From: an uncultured Dongia sp.
GTDB lineage: Bacteria > Pseudomonadota > Alphaproteobacteria > Dongiales > Dongiaceae
Length of the DNA: 64,000 bases
Direction of reading: 5' to 3'
Assembly: GCF_936916975.1 (NCBI RefSeq)
Contig: NZ_CAKZGO010000038.1
Coordinates: forward strand, 1 to 64,000
Positions 53,100 to 61,515 of this stretch are shown here, one piece after another. The notes beneath the pieces were generated by a model. The model did not search any database. It worked only from the letters and a program-made list of their open reading frames with translations, and had not been told where the DNA came from. Positions within the stretch are counted from its first letter, which is position 1, and every line of letters starts with the position of its first letter. The position numbers and the translations under genes were made by a program.

Positions 53100-54412
53100 C
53101 ATGGCGCGGCGGGTATCTGGTCTACAGTCTTCCAGCACTCGCCCTTGCCGTTCCGACGCTGCCGGCTCACGTCCTTCTACCAAGTTTTTACGCAGATAAT
53201 TTAGGACTGGGCCTTGCTGCGACCGGCGCGGCGATCTTCGTAGCCCGAGCTATCGACGTGCTTAGCGATCCGCTGATCGGCCATTACAGCGACAAGCTGG
53301 GACGTCGCAAACCGTTCATCGCCATTGGCGCCATTCTGGCAGCGGTCGCGCTGTTGGCGCTGTTTGCGCCGCCCGTCGGTATCGGGCCAGTCTATCTTGG
53401 CATCTGGTCCGCGCTTCTCTATGTCAACTGGTCGATCGTGATGGTGCCCTATACTGCTTGGGGCGCGGAACTTACCCAGGATTATCGTGGCCGCTCGCAG
53501 ATCGCGTCCTGGCGCGAAGGAATGGGTTTGGCCGGGATCGCATTGGCTGCGACCTTGCCGGCAATATTACAAAAGTTCGGGCATTCTCTGCCAGAATCAA
53601 TGCTGGCCACTGCGGTCGTGGCGATCGTCTTGGGTGCACCAGCGCTTTACCTCCTTCTCAGCTTGGTTCCGGAAGTGCAGGGCAGGGAGCGTCGCGACCC
53701 GACCAGCCTCGGCGCCGCCTTTCGGGACGCAGTCGAGAACCAGCCGTTTCGCCGCCTGCTCTCCGCCTGGTTCATCAATGGCGTTGCAAACGGCCTTCCG
53801 GCGGGGCTATTCCCGTTCTTCATCACGGCGCGACTTGGTGCCGATGCGCAGCAATTGGCGCTGGTTCTCCTGGTCTATTTTGCCGCCGCCTTGCTGAGCC
53901 TCCCTGTCTGGCTCTGGCTTCTGAAGAGGGTCGACAAGCATCGATTGTGGTGCTTGACCATGCTGGCAGCAATCGCAGCGTTCGCCTGGGTACCTTTCCT
54001 CCCGTTCGGATCGGTCGCCGTATTTGCCGCCATCTGCATCGTCACCGGCTTTGCCCTCGGAGCGGATCTTTCCCTACCGCCGGCAATTCAGGCGGATGTG
54101 GTGGATCTGGATCGGCTGACCCACGGCGCCGGGCGAGCAGGGCTGTTCTTTGCCTTCTCCAGCATGTCCGGAAAGCTCTCTGCGGCGCTTGCCGTGGGGG
54201 CGGCATTTCCGCTTCTGGCATTCTTTGGTTTTGACCCGAAGGCAGTTGATCCTGCAGCCACTGGCCCCGCCTTCGGCAGCTTCGCCCTAGCCGTGATCTA
54301 TGCCTGGGTACCTTGCGTATTCAAGGCAACAGCGATGGGAATGATGTGGCGTTTCCCGATAGATCGGCGGCGTCATGCCGAGATAGCGGCGCGGCTCCAC
54401 CTGATAAATTAA
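53096..54412 (+). CDS. MFS transporter, sugar:cation symporter-like
   Basis: A 438-residue protein with twelve membrane helices. ARAIDVLSDPLIGHYSDKLGRRKPFIAIG near residue 50-78 (A-loop) and YTAWGAELTQDYRGRSQI near 115 mark the GPH (MelB-like) branch of the major facilitator superfamily. The GTG start at 53096 overlaps the methyltransferase stop (GTGA). Similar carriers accompany the RpoE-regulated Rhodobacter operon. Substrate is unknown; lipid precursors or sugars are both possible. Confidence 0.85.
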   Translation: MTWRGGYLVYSLPALALAVPTLPAHVLLPSFYADNLGLGLAATGAAIFVARAIDVLSDPLIGHYSDKLGRRKPFIAIGAILAAVALLALFAPPVGIGPVYLGIWSALLYVNWSIVMVPYTAWGAELTQDYRGRSQIASWREGMGLAGIALAATLPAILQKFGHSLPESMLATAVVAIVLGAPALYLLLSLVPEVQGRERRDPTSLGAAFRDAVENQPFRRLLSAWFINGVANGLPAGLFPFFITARLGADAQQLALVLLVYFAAALLSLPVWLWLLKRVDKHRLWCLTMLAAIAAFAWVPFLPFGSVAVFAAICIVTGFALGADLSLPPAIQADVVDLDRLTHGAGRAGLFFAFSSMSGKLSAALAVGAAFPLLAFFGFDPKAVDPAATGPAFGSFALAVIYAWVPCVFKATAMGMMWRFPIDRRRHAEIAARLHLIN

Positions 54413-54506
54413 TCTGGGCGGTAGCTGGAATGGCCGTTCCTATTTTTCAGACAATTGGCGTCGCAATGCTCTTGTCGGTTTTATCGCGATCAACGGATGC
54501 AGTACG

Positions 54507-55031
54507 ATGGATATTGATGATTTTGGCGGCACCCAGCCGGAGATGAAGCCCGAACGCTACTTCCTCGGAGAGACCCGCGGATGGGGCATGTTTCATGACC
54601 GTTTCGGCAGGCTGCGCCGCCAGTTTGTGGTCAACATGCTAGGCGAGACGCATGGCGATCTCTTCGTTCTCGCAGAGGATTTTGTCTATGACGACGGTGA
54701 GACCGAGCAACGCGTCTGGGAACTTAAACGCTTTGCCGATGGCACTTATGAAGGGACTGCCGGCGACGTCATCGGCTTGGCAAGGGGCCGAGCAAAGGGC
54801 AACGCATTCAATTGGGTCTACCAACTCAATCTAAAGGTCGGCGACAGCCGTTGGCGGGTCGCATTTGATGATTGGCTGTATCTGCAGCCAGGGGGCGTGC
54901 TTCTCAACCGCGCGACGGCAACACGCTGGGGCATCGAGATCGGAACGCTGACGGCCACTTTTCACAAGCGTCCTCGAAACCAAACGTCATTGGTCACGCA
55001 TGAACAATCGATGGGACAGGCAGCGGAATAG
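54507..55031 (+). CDS. DUF3833 family (lipo)protein, start uncertain
   Basis: A 174-residue protein from the first ATG. It carries GETRGWGMFHDRFGRLRRQFVV near residue 20, VWELKRFADGTYEGTAGDVIG near 75 and VAFDDWLYLQPGGVLLNR near 120, all family features. Most relatives are lipoproteins with a short signal peptide. Here the frame upstream reads RRNALVGFIAINGCSTMDI, a plausible lipobox and Cys at 54498-54500, but no ATG, GTG or TTG is present in the 33 codons back to the previous in-frame stop. The real start may be a rare codon, a frameshift from the ATG at 54430, or a sequencing error may have removed it. Confidence 0.75.
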   Translation: MDIDDFGGTQPEMKPERYFLGETRGWGMFHDRFGRLRRQFVVNMLGETHGDLFVLAEDFVYDDGETEQRVWELKRFADGTYEGTAGDVIGLARGRAKGNAFNWVYQLNLKVGDSRWRVAFDDWLYLQPGGVLLNRATATRWGIEIGTLTATFHKRPRNQTSLVTHEQSMGQAAE

Positions 55032-55048
55032 CGCGGCCACCAGCGAGT

Positions 55049-55083
55049 AATCGCCGCCACCAGGATCCAGCGGCGATTGTTTG
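55049..55083. terminator. hairpin between DUF3833 and the convergent SDR gene
   Basis: AATCGCCGC at 55049-55057 pairs with GCGGCGATT at 55070-55078, with a 12-base loop, followed by GTTTG. It lies 18 bases after the DUF3833 stop and seven before the stop of the convergent SDR gene, so it may end transcripts from one or both sides. The T tract is short. Confidence 0.55.
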
Positions 55084-55089
55084 TGATCG

Positions 55090-55830
55090 TCATAGCATCC
55101 GCCGCGTGATGGCGAAGTAGAGCCGTGACGGCAGCAGCCTGCCAATCTTCAGCAGTACGACAAATGGCCAGGGGAAGGCAATTTCGAACTGCCGACTTGC
55201 CAGTCCTCTGCGAATATGTTTGACCGCCGCATCGGATTTGATGAGGAAGGGCATAGGGAATTCATTGACCTTCGTCATGGGTGTTTCGACGAAGCCGGGG
55301 TTGATGACCTGAAGTTTGATGCCGGCCGCCTCGGTGCTCGGTTTCAGGGCCTCCAGCATATTGATGAGTGCGGCTTTGCTAGCACCATAGGCGGCGGCCT
55401 TCGGCAAACCACGATAACCGGCAACCGAGGCGATGACAGCTATCTGTCCGGCACCCCGGGCGCCCATCCGTTTGAAGAGGGGATCCAAACAGTTGGCGGT
55501 GCCGACCACGTTAGTAGTGATCAACCCGCCGAACCGGCTGCAGTCAAAATCGCTGAGATCCATCTGTTGATATTGGGCGGCGCCGAGGATGGCGACATCA
55601 ATCGGGCCGTGATTAGCCTCGATATCGGCAACCGCCAAGGCAACGCTTGGCCGGTCTGCGATATCCAAAACTTGCGTGATGATGTTTGGTGATCCGGCGG
55701 CAGTTTCTTGCAAAGCCGAAAGACGTCTGCCGCTGATGACGACCCTGTCGCCTCCGGCCGCGACCTGGCGAGCAAGACCTTGACCTATCCCACTGCCAGC
55801 TCCCGTAATCCACCACAGCTTTTGGGTCAT
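55090..55830 (-). CDS. short-chain dehydrogenase/reductase
   Basis: A 246-residue SDR. The nucleotide-binding site is TGAGSGIGQGLARQVAAGG near residue 11, with a catalytic region SVAGYRGLPKAAAYGASKAALINML near 138-160 (Ser, Tyr, Lys). A DIADRP-like strand end near 64 favours NADP(H) or NAD by an uncertain rule. An ATG 29 codons upstream belongs to the preceding gene's frame region, so MTQKLWW at 55830 is chosen. The start overlaps the stop of the DUF6134 gene. A similar SDR is part of the Rhodobacter RpoE regulon. Confidence 0.86.
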   Translation of the reverse strand: MTQKLWWITGAGSGIGQGLARQVAAGGDRVVISGRRLSALQETAAGSPNIITQVLDIADRPSVALAVADIEANHGPIDVAILGAAQYQQMDLSDFDCSRFGGLITTNVVGTANCLDPLFKRMGARGAGQIAVIASVAGYRGLPKAAAYGASKAALINMLEALKPSTEAAGIKLQVINPGFVETPMTKVNEFPMPFLIKSDAAVKHIRRGLASRQFEIAFPWPFVVLLKIGRLLPSRLYFAITRRML

Positions 55831-56531
55831 TCGGCCCTGGCCACCTGGGCCGGGCAGTCCCGGCAACGGTATTCGATGAGGGAGCCATCTTCGCCAGCGA
55901 AACGCATACCGAGCCACCTGCCTTCATTGTCGTACCATGTCTCCAAACGTATATCGCCGTCCAGCCGATAGCGGTTGGCGCGAATGATGCCGTTGGCCGC
56001 CGGCACGAAAGCGCTCGCTAGCCCGGTCTTGGTGATCCTGTTGACGTGGCCGGTGATGGTGTTGAGGACCTCATCGTCCTGCACGAAGGCAATCGACCAA
56101 TGTTCCGTTGGCAATAACTGCCTATCCAGGATCATCGTACCGCTGGGGCCGGCGACGACAAGAGCCTTGTCTTTGCGGGTTATCTCGACCACGGATTTGT
56201 CGCCGTCGTCATCGGTCGTCGCGGTCAAGCTCTCCAGCGTGCGACCGCTCCAAACGGATTTCGACTGGTAGTCAAAGCGATAGCCAGTCAGGAACAAGAA
56301 CGGAATCTCGATGTCGGCGCGCGTCTGCACGATAGTCGTGTCGCCTTGCCGATCAAATGTGATCACGTGATGGCCGACTTGTTGCCCGTTGCGCAGGATG
56401 ACGTAATGGGCCCGATTCCCATACAGGGCGATCGGGTCGACAAAGTCATTATTGCCGCTCTGCGCCCAGGCAGAGGGCGGCATCACAACTGCCAGCAGCA
56501 TCATAGCTGAAACCAAGGGATACGACCGCAT
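55827..56531 (-). CDS. secreted DUF6134 family protein
   Basis: A 234-residue precursor with a signal peptide cleaved after AWAQ (residue 24). The mature part is beta-rich: YGNRAHYVILRNGQQVGHHVITFDRQGD, YRFDYQSKSVWSGRTLESLTATTDDDG, LLPTEHWSIAFVQDDEVLNTITG and ETWYDNEGRWLGMRFAGEDG, all matching DUF6134 as remembered. It ends in YRCRDCP with two cysteines. Lipid or pigment binding has been suggested for such barrels, without proof. It is the first gene of a two-gene operon with the SDR. Confidence 0.75.
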   Translation of the reverse strand: MRSYPLVSAMMLLAVVMPPSAWAQSGNNDFVDPIALYGNRAHYVILRNGQQVGHHVITFDRQGDTTIVQTRADIEIPFLFLTGYRFDYQSKSVWSGRTLESLTATTDDDGDKSVVEITRKDKALVVAGPSGTMILDRQLLPTEHWSIAFVQDDEVLNTITGHVNRITKTGLASAFVPAANGIIRANRYRLDGDIRLETWYDNEGRWLGMRFAGEDGSLIEYRCRDCPAQVARAE

Positions 56532-56546
56532 TCGCTTCCTCCGCCG

Positions 56547-56576
56547 TATCTACGCATTTGCGGTGGAGTTAGATCA
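56547..56576 (-). promoter_or_regulatory. ECF11-type promoter of the DUF6134-SDR operon
   Basis: On the minus strand TGATCT (56576-56571) is followed after 18 bases by TAGATA (56552-56547), 15 bases before the gene start. One base differs from the TGATCC consensus. The spacer ends in TGCG directly before TA, similar to the other two sites. It lies close to the start codon, leaving a short leader. Confidence 0.65.
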
Positions 56577-56620
56577 TCATGGCCTGGCTATGACCCGTGT
56601 GGCAGTCGATCGACGGGGAG

Positions 56621-58738
56621 TTAGCCTGCCAGCTTGGCCGTCTGCGGTGGTGGCATCTCCGGGGCGGCTACTCTAACGCGCTCGGCCGGGAAGGTCAGGC
56701 TCATGCATGTGCCTACGCCGAGCTTGGTTTCGACGGCGACCTCGCCATTGTGCAACCTGATAAGGCCCCGCGTAATGGAAAGTCCAAGTCCAGTCCCGTT
56801 CCGCCCACCATGGCCAAGCTCAGCGGTGTGGGCGGAGCGAATCCCAAACGGCGAGAAAAGATGTGGCAGGGTCTTTTCGGGGATGCCGGAACCCGTGTCG
56901 CGGACCGAGACGACCAGATCGCCATTGGCAGCGGGATCGATAGCGACGGCTACCAAGCCCTGCGGCGGCGTATGTCGGATGGCATTGCTGAGGAGATTGA
57001 GCAGCATCTGGTTAAAGGCGCGCTTGTCGCAATCGAGCAGAACAGGACCAGACCCAGCAGGGGGCTGGACAATCAGCCCTTGTTCATCTGCGGCGGGCCT
57101 CACCATAGCGAGGCAGCCGTCGATCAACGGGCGAATGTCGTGGACGTCGAAGTTGAGATTGACCTTTTCAGCCTCGATTTTCGACAAGTCGAGAATGTCG
57201 TTGATCAGTTCCAGCAGATGCTTGCCGCTCTGGTTGATATGACCGACATATTCGCTGTAGCGGGTATCCCCGAGCGGGCCATACAGCTTCAGGTCAAGAA
57301 TCTCAGAAAAACCCAGGATTGCGTTGAGAGGGGTGCGGAATTCATGGCTCATGTTGGCCAGCACATTGGACTTGGTGCGATTGGCCTTCTGCAATTCGAT
57401 GTTGCGTCGTTCAAGTTCCTGGCGCGCCTTTTCCAGCTTGCGCCGTGATTTGCCGATGCGCTCCGCCATGGAATTGAAAGCGGCGGCTAATCGCCCGATT
57501 TCGTCATGACCGCGGACCTCCGCGCGACTGTCATTCTCGCCGTCTTCAAAACGCTGAACAGATTCGGCCAAGGTTTGAAGTGGCCTGATAACGCGCTGTT
57601 GCAATAGGCCGTGGATCGCGGCCGCAACCAACAAGAAAGCAATCAATGTCACGATGACGGAACCAGCAAAGGCTTCCGAAATGCGGCCAGCAACGCTCTT
57701 GAGCGGCACGAGGTGAATGAGTTTCCATTGCGGCCCGTCGATCGATGTTGCGGCAGCAAGATACTGGCGACCCTGGAAATGTGTCGCAACGATCGCGCGT
57801 TCATCAAGCTTGCCAAGGCTTTTCATGACAGAGCTAAGAGCCAAGTCGATCTTCGCCTTATCGCTATCCACGAAGGCCGCGCTCTCGATTTCGTTTTGCC
57901 ATTGGCCGGCCAGCATGTAATCGCCGTTGGCGTCCAGCATGAAATCTTCAGCGCCGGCAAAGGTCGGATCGCTCGCCAAACGCTCGAACAGCCCAGCCAG
58001 GAAGAAATCGTGCCCGATGGTGCCAGCCCAGACGCCGTTGATGTCGAGTGGCTTAACCGCGCTGACCATCCATGAGCGCGATACCGGATCATAGGCTGGC
58101 TTGGTCCAGAAGAGCGATCGCGTCTGATTGATTGCCGGGTCGCCGCCCATGATCCATTCGGTGAGGTTGTAGTCATCTGCGGGGGTCGCATCCCACACAT
58201 AAGTTGGCACGCGCGGCATGAGTACGATCATCGAATGCCAGCGGGTGAGCAGCCAGAGCGTATCGAAGCGCGGTACCGTACCGGCGCCATAGAGATCGAT
58301 GATTGGTGTGAGGCGCGCATGAAACGCCTTGATCGCGTCGGTTCTCGGCGTCCGCGGATCAAGATAGATGCCGGCATGTTGCCGGCCGTCGAATGTCGTC
58401 GGATCGGAGCGCAATGAGCCATCTTCGAAGGGGACGGTCAGGCGGTCGAATGCCTCGATATCGGTCCGGTTCGGCGCCGGTTGCATGGCTGTTGTGATGA
58501 AGGTGGCGAGTTTGGTGAGGCTGGGGTCTGCCTGGGCCAGGGCGGATTCGATTTCTCGCTGCTTGTTTTCCTGAATGCTCAGAATGATGCGCTTGGCGTC
58601 TTCAACGGCCCATCTCTCGCTGAAGAAATACAGCAGCAGCCCGGCCGGGGCACCGACCAGAAAGACGCTGATGGCGAGGGCGGCCATAAGCTGTCGAGAT
58701 AGACGCCCGCCGAGCCAGCGCTTTAGTCGTGCCCGCAT
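56621..58738 (-). CDS. membrane sensor histidine kinase with Cache domain
   Basis: A 705-residue kinase. Residues 17-40 are a first membrane helix, then a long Cache-like periplasmic domain runs to about 350, with a second helix near 370 and a HAMP domain (VIRPLQTLAESVQRFEDGEND). HisKA has SHEFRTPLNAILGF with the phosphorylated His at about 465, and the ATPase has LLNLLSNAIRHTP, DTGSGIP and GTGLGLS. No receiver domain or response-regulator gene is nearby, so it is an orphan here. The start at 58738 follows GAAGAGGA; an earlier ATG at 58774 has no such site. The signal sensed is unknown. Confidence 0.9.
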   Translation of the reverse strand: MRARLKRWLGGRLSRQLMAALAISVFLVGAPAGLLLYFFSERWAVEDAKRIILSIQENKQREIESALAQADPSLTKLATFITTAMQPAPNRTDIEAFDRLTVPFEDGSLRSDPTTFDGRQHAGIYLDPRTPRTDAIKAFHARLTPIIDLYGAGTVPRFDTLWLLTRWHSMIVLMPRVPTYVWDATPADDYNLTEWIMGGDPAINQTRSLFWTKPAYDPVSRSWMVSAVKPLDINGVWAGTIGHDFFLAGLFERLASDPTFAGAEDFMLDANGDYMLAGQWQNEIESAAFVDSDKAKIDLALSSVMKSLGKLDERAIVATHFQGRQYLAAATSIDGPQWKLIHLVPLKSVAGRISEAFAGSVIVTLIAFLLVAAAIHGLLQQRVIRPLQTLAESVQRFEDGENDSRAEVRGHDEIGRLAAAFNSMAERIGKSRRKLEKARQELERRNIELQKANRTKSNVLANMSHEFRTPLNAILGFSEILDLKLYGPLGDTRYSEYVGHINQSGKHLLELINDILDLSKIEAEKVNLNFDVHDIRPLIDGCLAMVRPAADEQGLIVQPPAGSGPVLLDCDKRAFNQMLLNLLSNAIRHTPPQGLVAVAIDPAANGDLVVSVRDTGSGIPEKTLPHLFSPFGIRSAHTAELGHGGRNGTGLGLSITRGLIRLHNGEVAVETKLGVGTCMSLTFPAERVRVAAPEMPPPQTAKLAG

Positions 58739-58915
58739 ATTGTCCTCTTCAGACCCGTCATCAAATTGACGCATGACGATTAATAAAGCATTGAAATATC
58801 AGGGCTTCGTGGTTCAAGCCGAAATTCTCCATTTGTATGTTAAGGGGTTGAAAACAGGGGAAAAGTCGCGCATTCTCCGGCCAGATATCGCAAAAATTTA
58901 GAGTGATTCAAAAGT

Positions 58916-60871
58916 ATGAGCAGTCGTAACCACGCTGCCCAGGTGGATGTTGGCGTCGCCATGTTGGATGGCCGCCTGGACCTGGGCATCACTCGAGCCG
59001 CCGAAGCGCTGCTGGGCTTGCAGAAAGAAGACGGTCACTGGGCATTTGAGCTTGAGGCGGACGCGACGATTCCGGCGGAATACGTGCTGCTGAAGCATTT
59101 TCTCGACGAGATCGATACCGGGACGGAAGTCAAGATTGTCCGCTATCTGAAGAAGATCCAGGGCGATCATGGCGGATGGCCGCTTTACCATGGCGGCGCC
59201 TTCAACATTTCTGCCTCGGTGAAGGCCTATTACGCCCTGAAATGCTGCGGTGAGGATGTCGATGCCCCGCATATGACCCGGGCGCGCGACGCGATCCTGG
59301 CCTATGGTGGTGCCGCTAAAAGCAATGTGTTCACGCTGATCCAACTGGCGCTGTTCGGCCAGATCCCATGGCGCGCGGTGCCCGTGATGCCGGTTGAGAT
59401 CATGCATCTGCCGCGCTGGTTTCCGTTTCATCTCGACAAAGTCAGCTATTGGTCGCGCACCGTCATCGTCCCGCTCCTGGTGCTCATGTCGAAGAAGCCG
59501 GTGGCACGGAACCGCAAGAAGATCGATGTGCAGGAGTTGTTCCTGGTGGCGCCGGATCAGGTCAGCAACTGGTACAACATGGATCGCAAGGGATTCTGGG
59601 CCGTGTTTTTTCGCGTGCTCGATCGCATCTTGCAGCGCACCGATTGGGCCTTTCCGCTCAATGTGCGGCAGAGCGCTGTCGGCAAGGCAGTTGCCTGGGT
59701 GACAGAACGCCTCAACGGCGAAGACGGACTGGGCGCAATTTATCCCGCCATGGCCAATTCAGTGATGATGTTCGATACATTGGGCTATGCCAAGGATCAC
59801 CCTGATTATGCCATAGCGCGGCAATCCATCGAGAAGCTGATGGTGTTCAAGGATGACGAGGCCTATTGCCAGCCTTGCTTGTCGCCGGTCTGGGATACTG
59901 GTCTAGTGGCGCATGCACTGCTTGAAGTGGGTGGCGAAGCGGCGGCGCGTGTGACGGCAGCGACCGACTGGCTGAAGGATCGCCAGATCCTCGACGTGGT
60001 AGGCGATTGGGCGGCCGCAGCGCCCGGGGTGCGACCGGGCGGCTGGGCATTCCAGTACAACAATGATCATTATCCCGACGTGGACGATACGGCGGTGGTG
60101 GTGATGGCGATGGATCGCCTCGATCACGCCCGCTACAAGGAGTCGATCGACCGCGCCGTCGAATGGATTTTTGGCCTGCAGAGTAAGAACGGCGGCTGGG
60201 GTGCCTTCGACGCCGATAACGAATACTACTACCTCAACCACATTCCCTTTGCCGATCACGGCGCATTGCTTGATCCGCCGACGGCGGACGTTTCAGCGCG
60301 CTGTCTCTCGATGCTAGCGCAGCTGGGCTACAAGATCGACCATCCCAAGGTGAAAGCGGCCGTCGACTATCTGATGCGGGAGCAGGAATCGGATGGTGCC
60401 TGGTTCGGTCGCTGGGGGACCAATTACATCTATGGCACATGGTCGGTACTCTGCGCGCTGAACGCGATCGGCATCCCGGCGGATCATCCAGCGATGCGCA
60501 AGGCGGTCACCTTCCTGGAAAGCAAACAGCGCGTGGATGGTGGCTGGGGCGAAAGCGGGGATAGCTACTGGGCTGACAAGCCACGCGGGGAGGGGCCGGA
60601 ATCGACACCATCTCAGACCGCCTGGGCAGTACTCGGCCTGATGGCGGCGGGCGAGGTCGACAACGCTGCCGTAGCGAGGGGCATGGCCTATCTCACCGAT
60701 ACGCAGAAGCAGGACGGTACGTGGGATGAGCAGGAATACACCGCGGTCGGCTTCCCGCGTGTCTTCTATCTGCGCTACCACGGCTACAAGTCGTTCTTCC
60801 CGATCTGGGCGATGGCGCGCTTTCGCAATCTGAAGCAAGGCAATTCCCAGCACGTCATGTACGGCATGTGA
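58916..60871 (+). CDS. shc: squalene-hopene cyclase
   Basis: Cyclises squalene to hopene at the membrane, the core step of hopanoid synthesis. The 651-residue protein has the protonating DXDD motif DVDD at 388-391 and many QW repeats (EDGHWAFE near 38, QGDHGGWP, GGWGAFD near 425, DGAWFGRWG near 490, DGGWGESGD near 540, DGTWDEQEYTAVGFP near 605). Length and order fit bacterial Shc. It is preceded by 140 bases of AT-rich non-coding DNA and followed directly by hpnG. Confidence 0.97.
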   Translation: MSSRNHAAQVDVGVAMLDGRLDLGITRAAEALLGLQKEDGHWAFELEADATIPAEYVLLKHFLDEIDTGTEVKIVRYLKKIQGDHGGWPLYHGGAFNISASVKAYYALKCCGEDVDAPHMTRARDAILAYGGAAKSNVFTLIQLALFGQIPWRAVPVMPVEIMHLPRWFPFHLDKVSYWSRTVIVPLLVLMSKKPVARNRKKIDVQELFLVAPDQVSNWYNMDRKGFWAVFFRVLDRILQRTDWAFPLNVRQSAVGKAVAWVTERLNGEDGLGAIYPAMANSVMMFDTLGYAKDHPDYAIARQSIEKLMVFKDDEAYCQPCLSPVWDTGLVAHALLEVGGEAAARVTAATDWLKDRQILDVVGDWAAAAPGVRPGGWAFQYNNDHYPDVDDTAVVVMAMDRLDHARYKESIDRAVEWIFGLQSKNGGWGAFDADNEYYYLNHIPFADHGALLDPPTADVSARCLSMLAQLGYKIDHPKVKAAVDYLMREQESDGAWFGRWGTNYIYGTWSVLCALNAIGIPADHPAMRKAVTFLESKQRVDGGWGESGDSYWADKPRGEGPESTPSQTAWAVLGLMAAGEVDNAAVARGMAYLTDTQKQDGTWDEQEYTAVGFPRVFYLRYHGYKSFFPIWAMARFRNLKQGNSQHVMYGM

Positions 60872-61515
60872 TGACCATCGGCGTCGTCACCGGCATGCAG
60901 GCCGAGGCAAGGCTACTCGACGGCCTTGGCTATCGTGTCGTTGCGGCTGGCGGAAATGCAGCGGCGACGCGCGCCAAGACAGCTGGCTTGATCCGGGATG
61001 GCGTCACGGGGTTGATTAGTTTCGGAATTGCCGGTGCCCTAGATCCGAGCTTGCGGCCAGGCGATCTGGTGATCGCCAACGGGGTGATCCTGCCGGACGG
61101 CCGCCGGGTGGACTGCAATCCAGATTGGTTGCGGTGCGTCCTGAATAAGGTGCCGGACGCCCGGGAGGGCGTTGTCGCAGGAGCGTCCACTGCGGCTGCA
61201 ACACGCTCGGCTAAGGCCGATCTCTTAGCGGCCACGGGTGCTAAGATCATCGATATGGAAAGCCATCACGTTGCTGATCTGGCTAACGCGCACCAGCTGC
61301 CGCTGCTGGTCATTCGCGCGGTTGCCGATAGTGCGTTCGACGATATTCCGGAAGCAGCACTGGTCGGCCTAAATGAAGAAGGACGGCCCGCAATCGGCGC
61401 CGTCCTTCGTTCACTTTTGGCAAAACCTTGGCAGTTGCCTGCCTTGATCCGCGTCGCACTGCGCTCGCGCACAGCGCTCAATGCATTACTCCGCAGCCGC
61501 GCGGGCCTGCTTTAG
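60871..61515 (+). CDS. hpnG: hopanoid-associated phosphorylase (adenosylhopane nucleosidase)
   Basis: Removes adenine from adenosylhopane to give ribosylhopane. The 214-residue protein of the MTA/SAH nucleosidase fold starts MTIGVVTGMQAEARLLDGLG and has ISFGIAGALDPSLRPGDLVIA near residue 50 and IIDMESHHVADLANAHQLP near 125 with the substrate-binding Glu. The ATG at 60871 shares its A with the shc stop; a GTG one codon earlier is possible. The gene's end overlaps the convergent hpnH gene by 30 bases. Confidence 0.92.
   Translation: MTIGVVTGMQAEARLLDGLGYRVVAAGGNAAATRAKTAGLIRDGVTGLISFGIAGALDPSLRPGDLVIANGVILPDGRRVDCNPDWLRCVLNKVPDAREGVVAGASTAAATRSAKADLLAATGAKIIDMESHHVADLANAHQLPLLVIRAVADSAFDDIPEAALVGLNEEGRPAIGAVLRSLLAKPWQLPALIRVALRSRTALNALLRSRAGLL

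Noticed and set aside
54430-54546. Short 38-residue hydrophobic frame (MAVPIFQTIGVAML...) as a separate small membrane protein
   Set aside because: It overlaps DUF3833 and carries no clear ribosome-binding site; it is better explained as part of the disturbed start of DUF3833, reported there.
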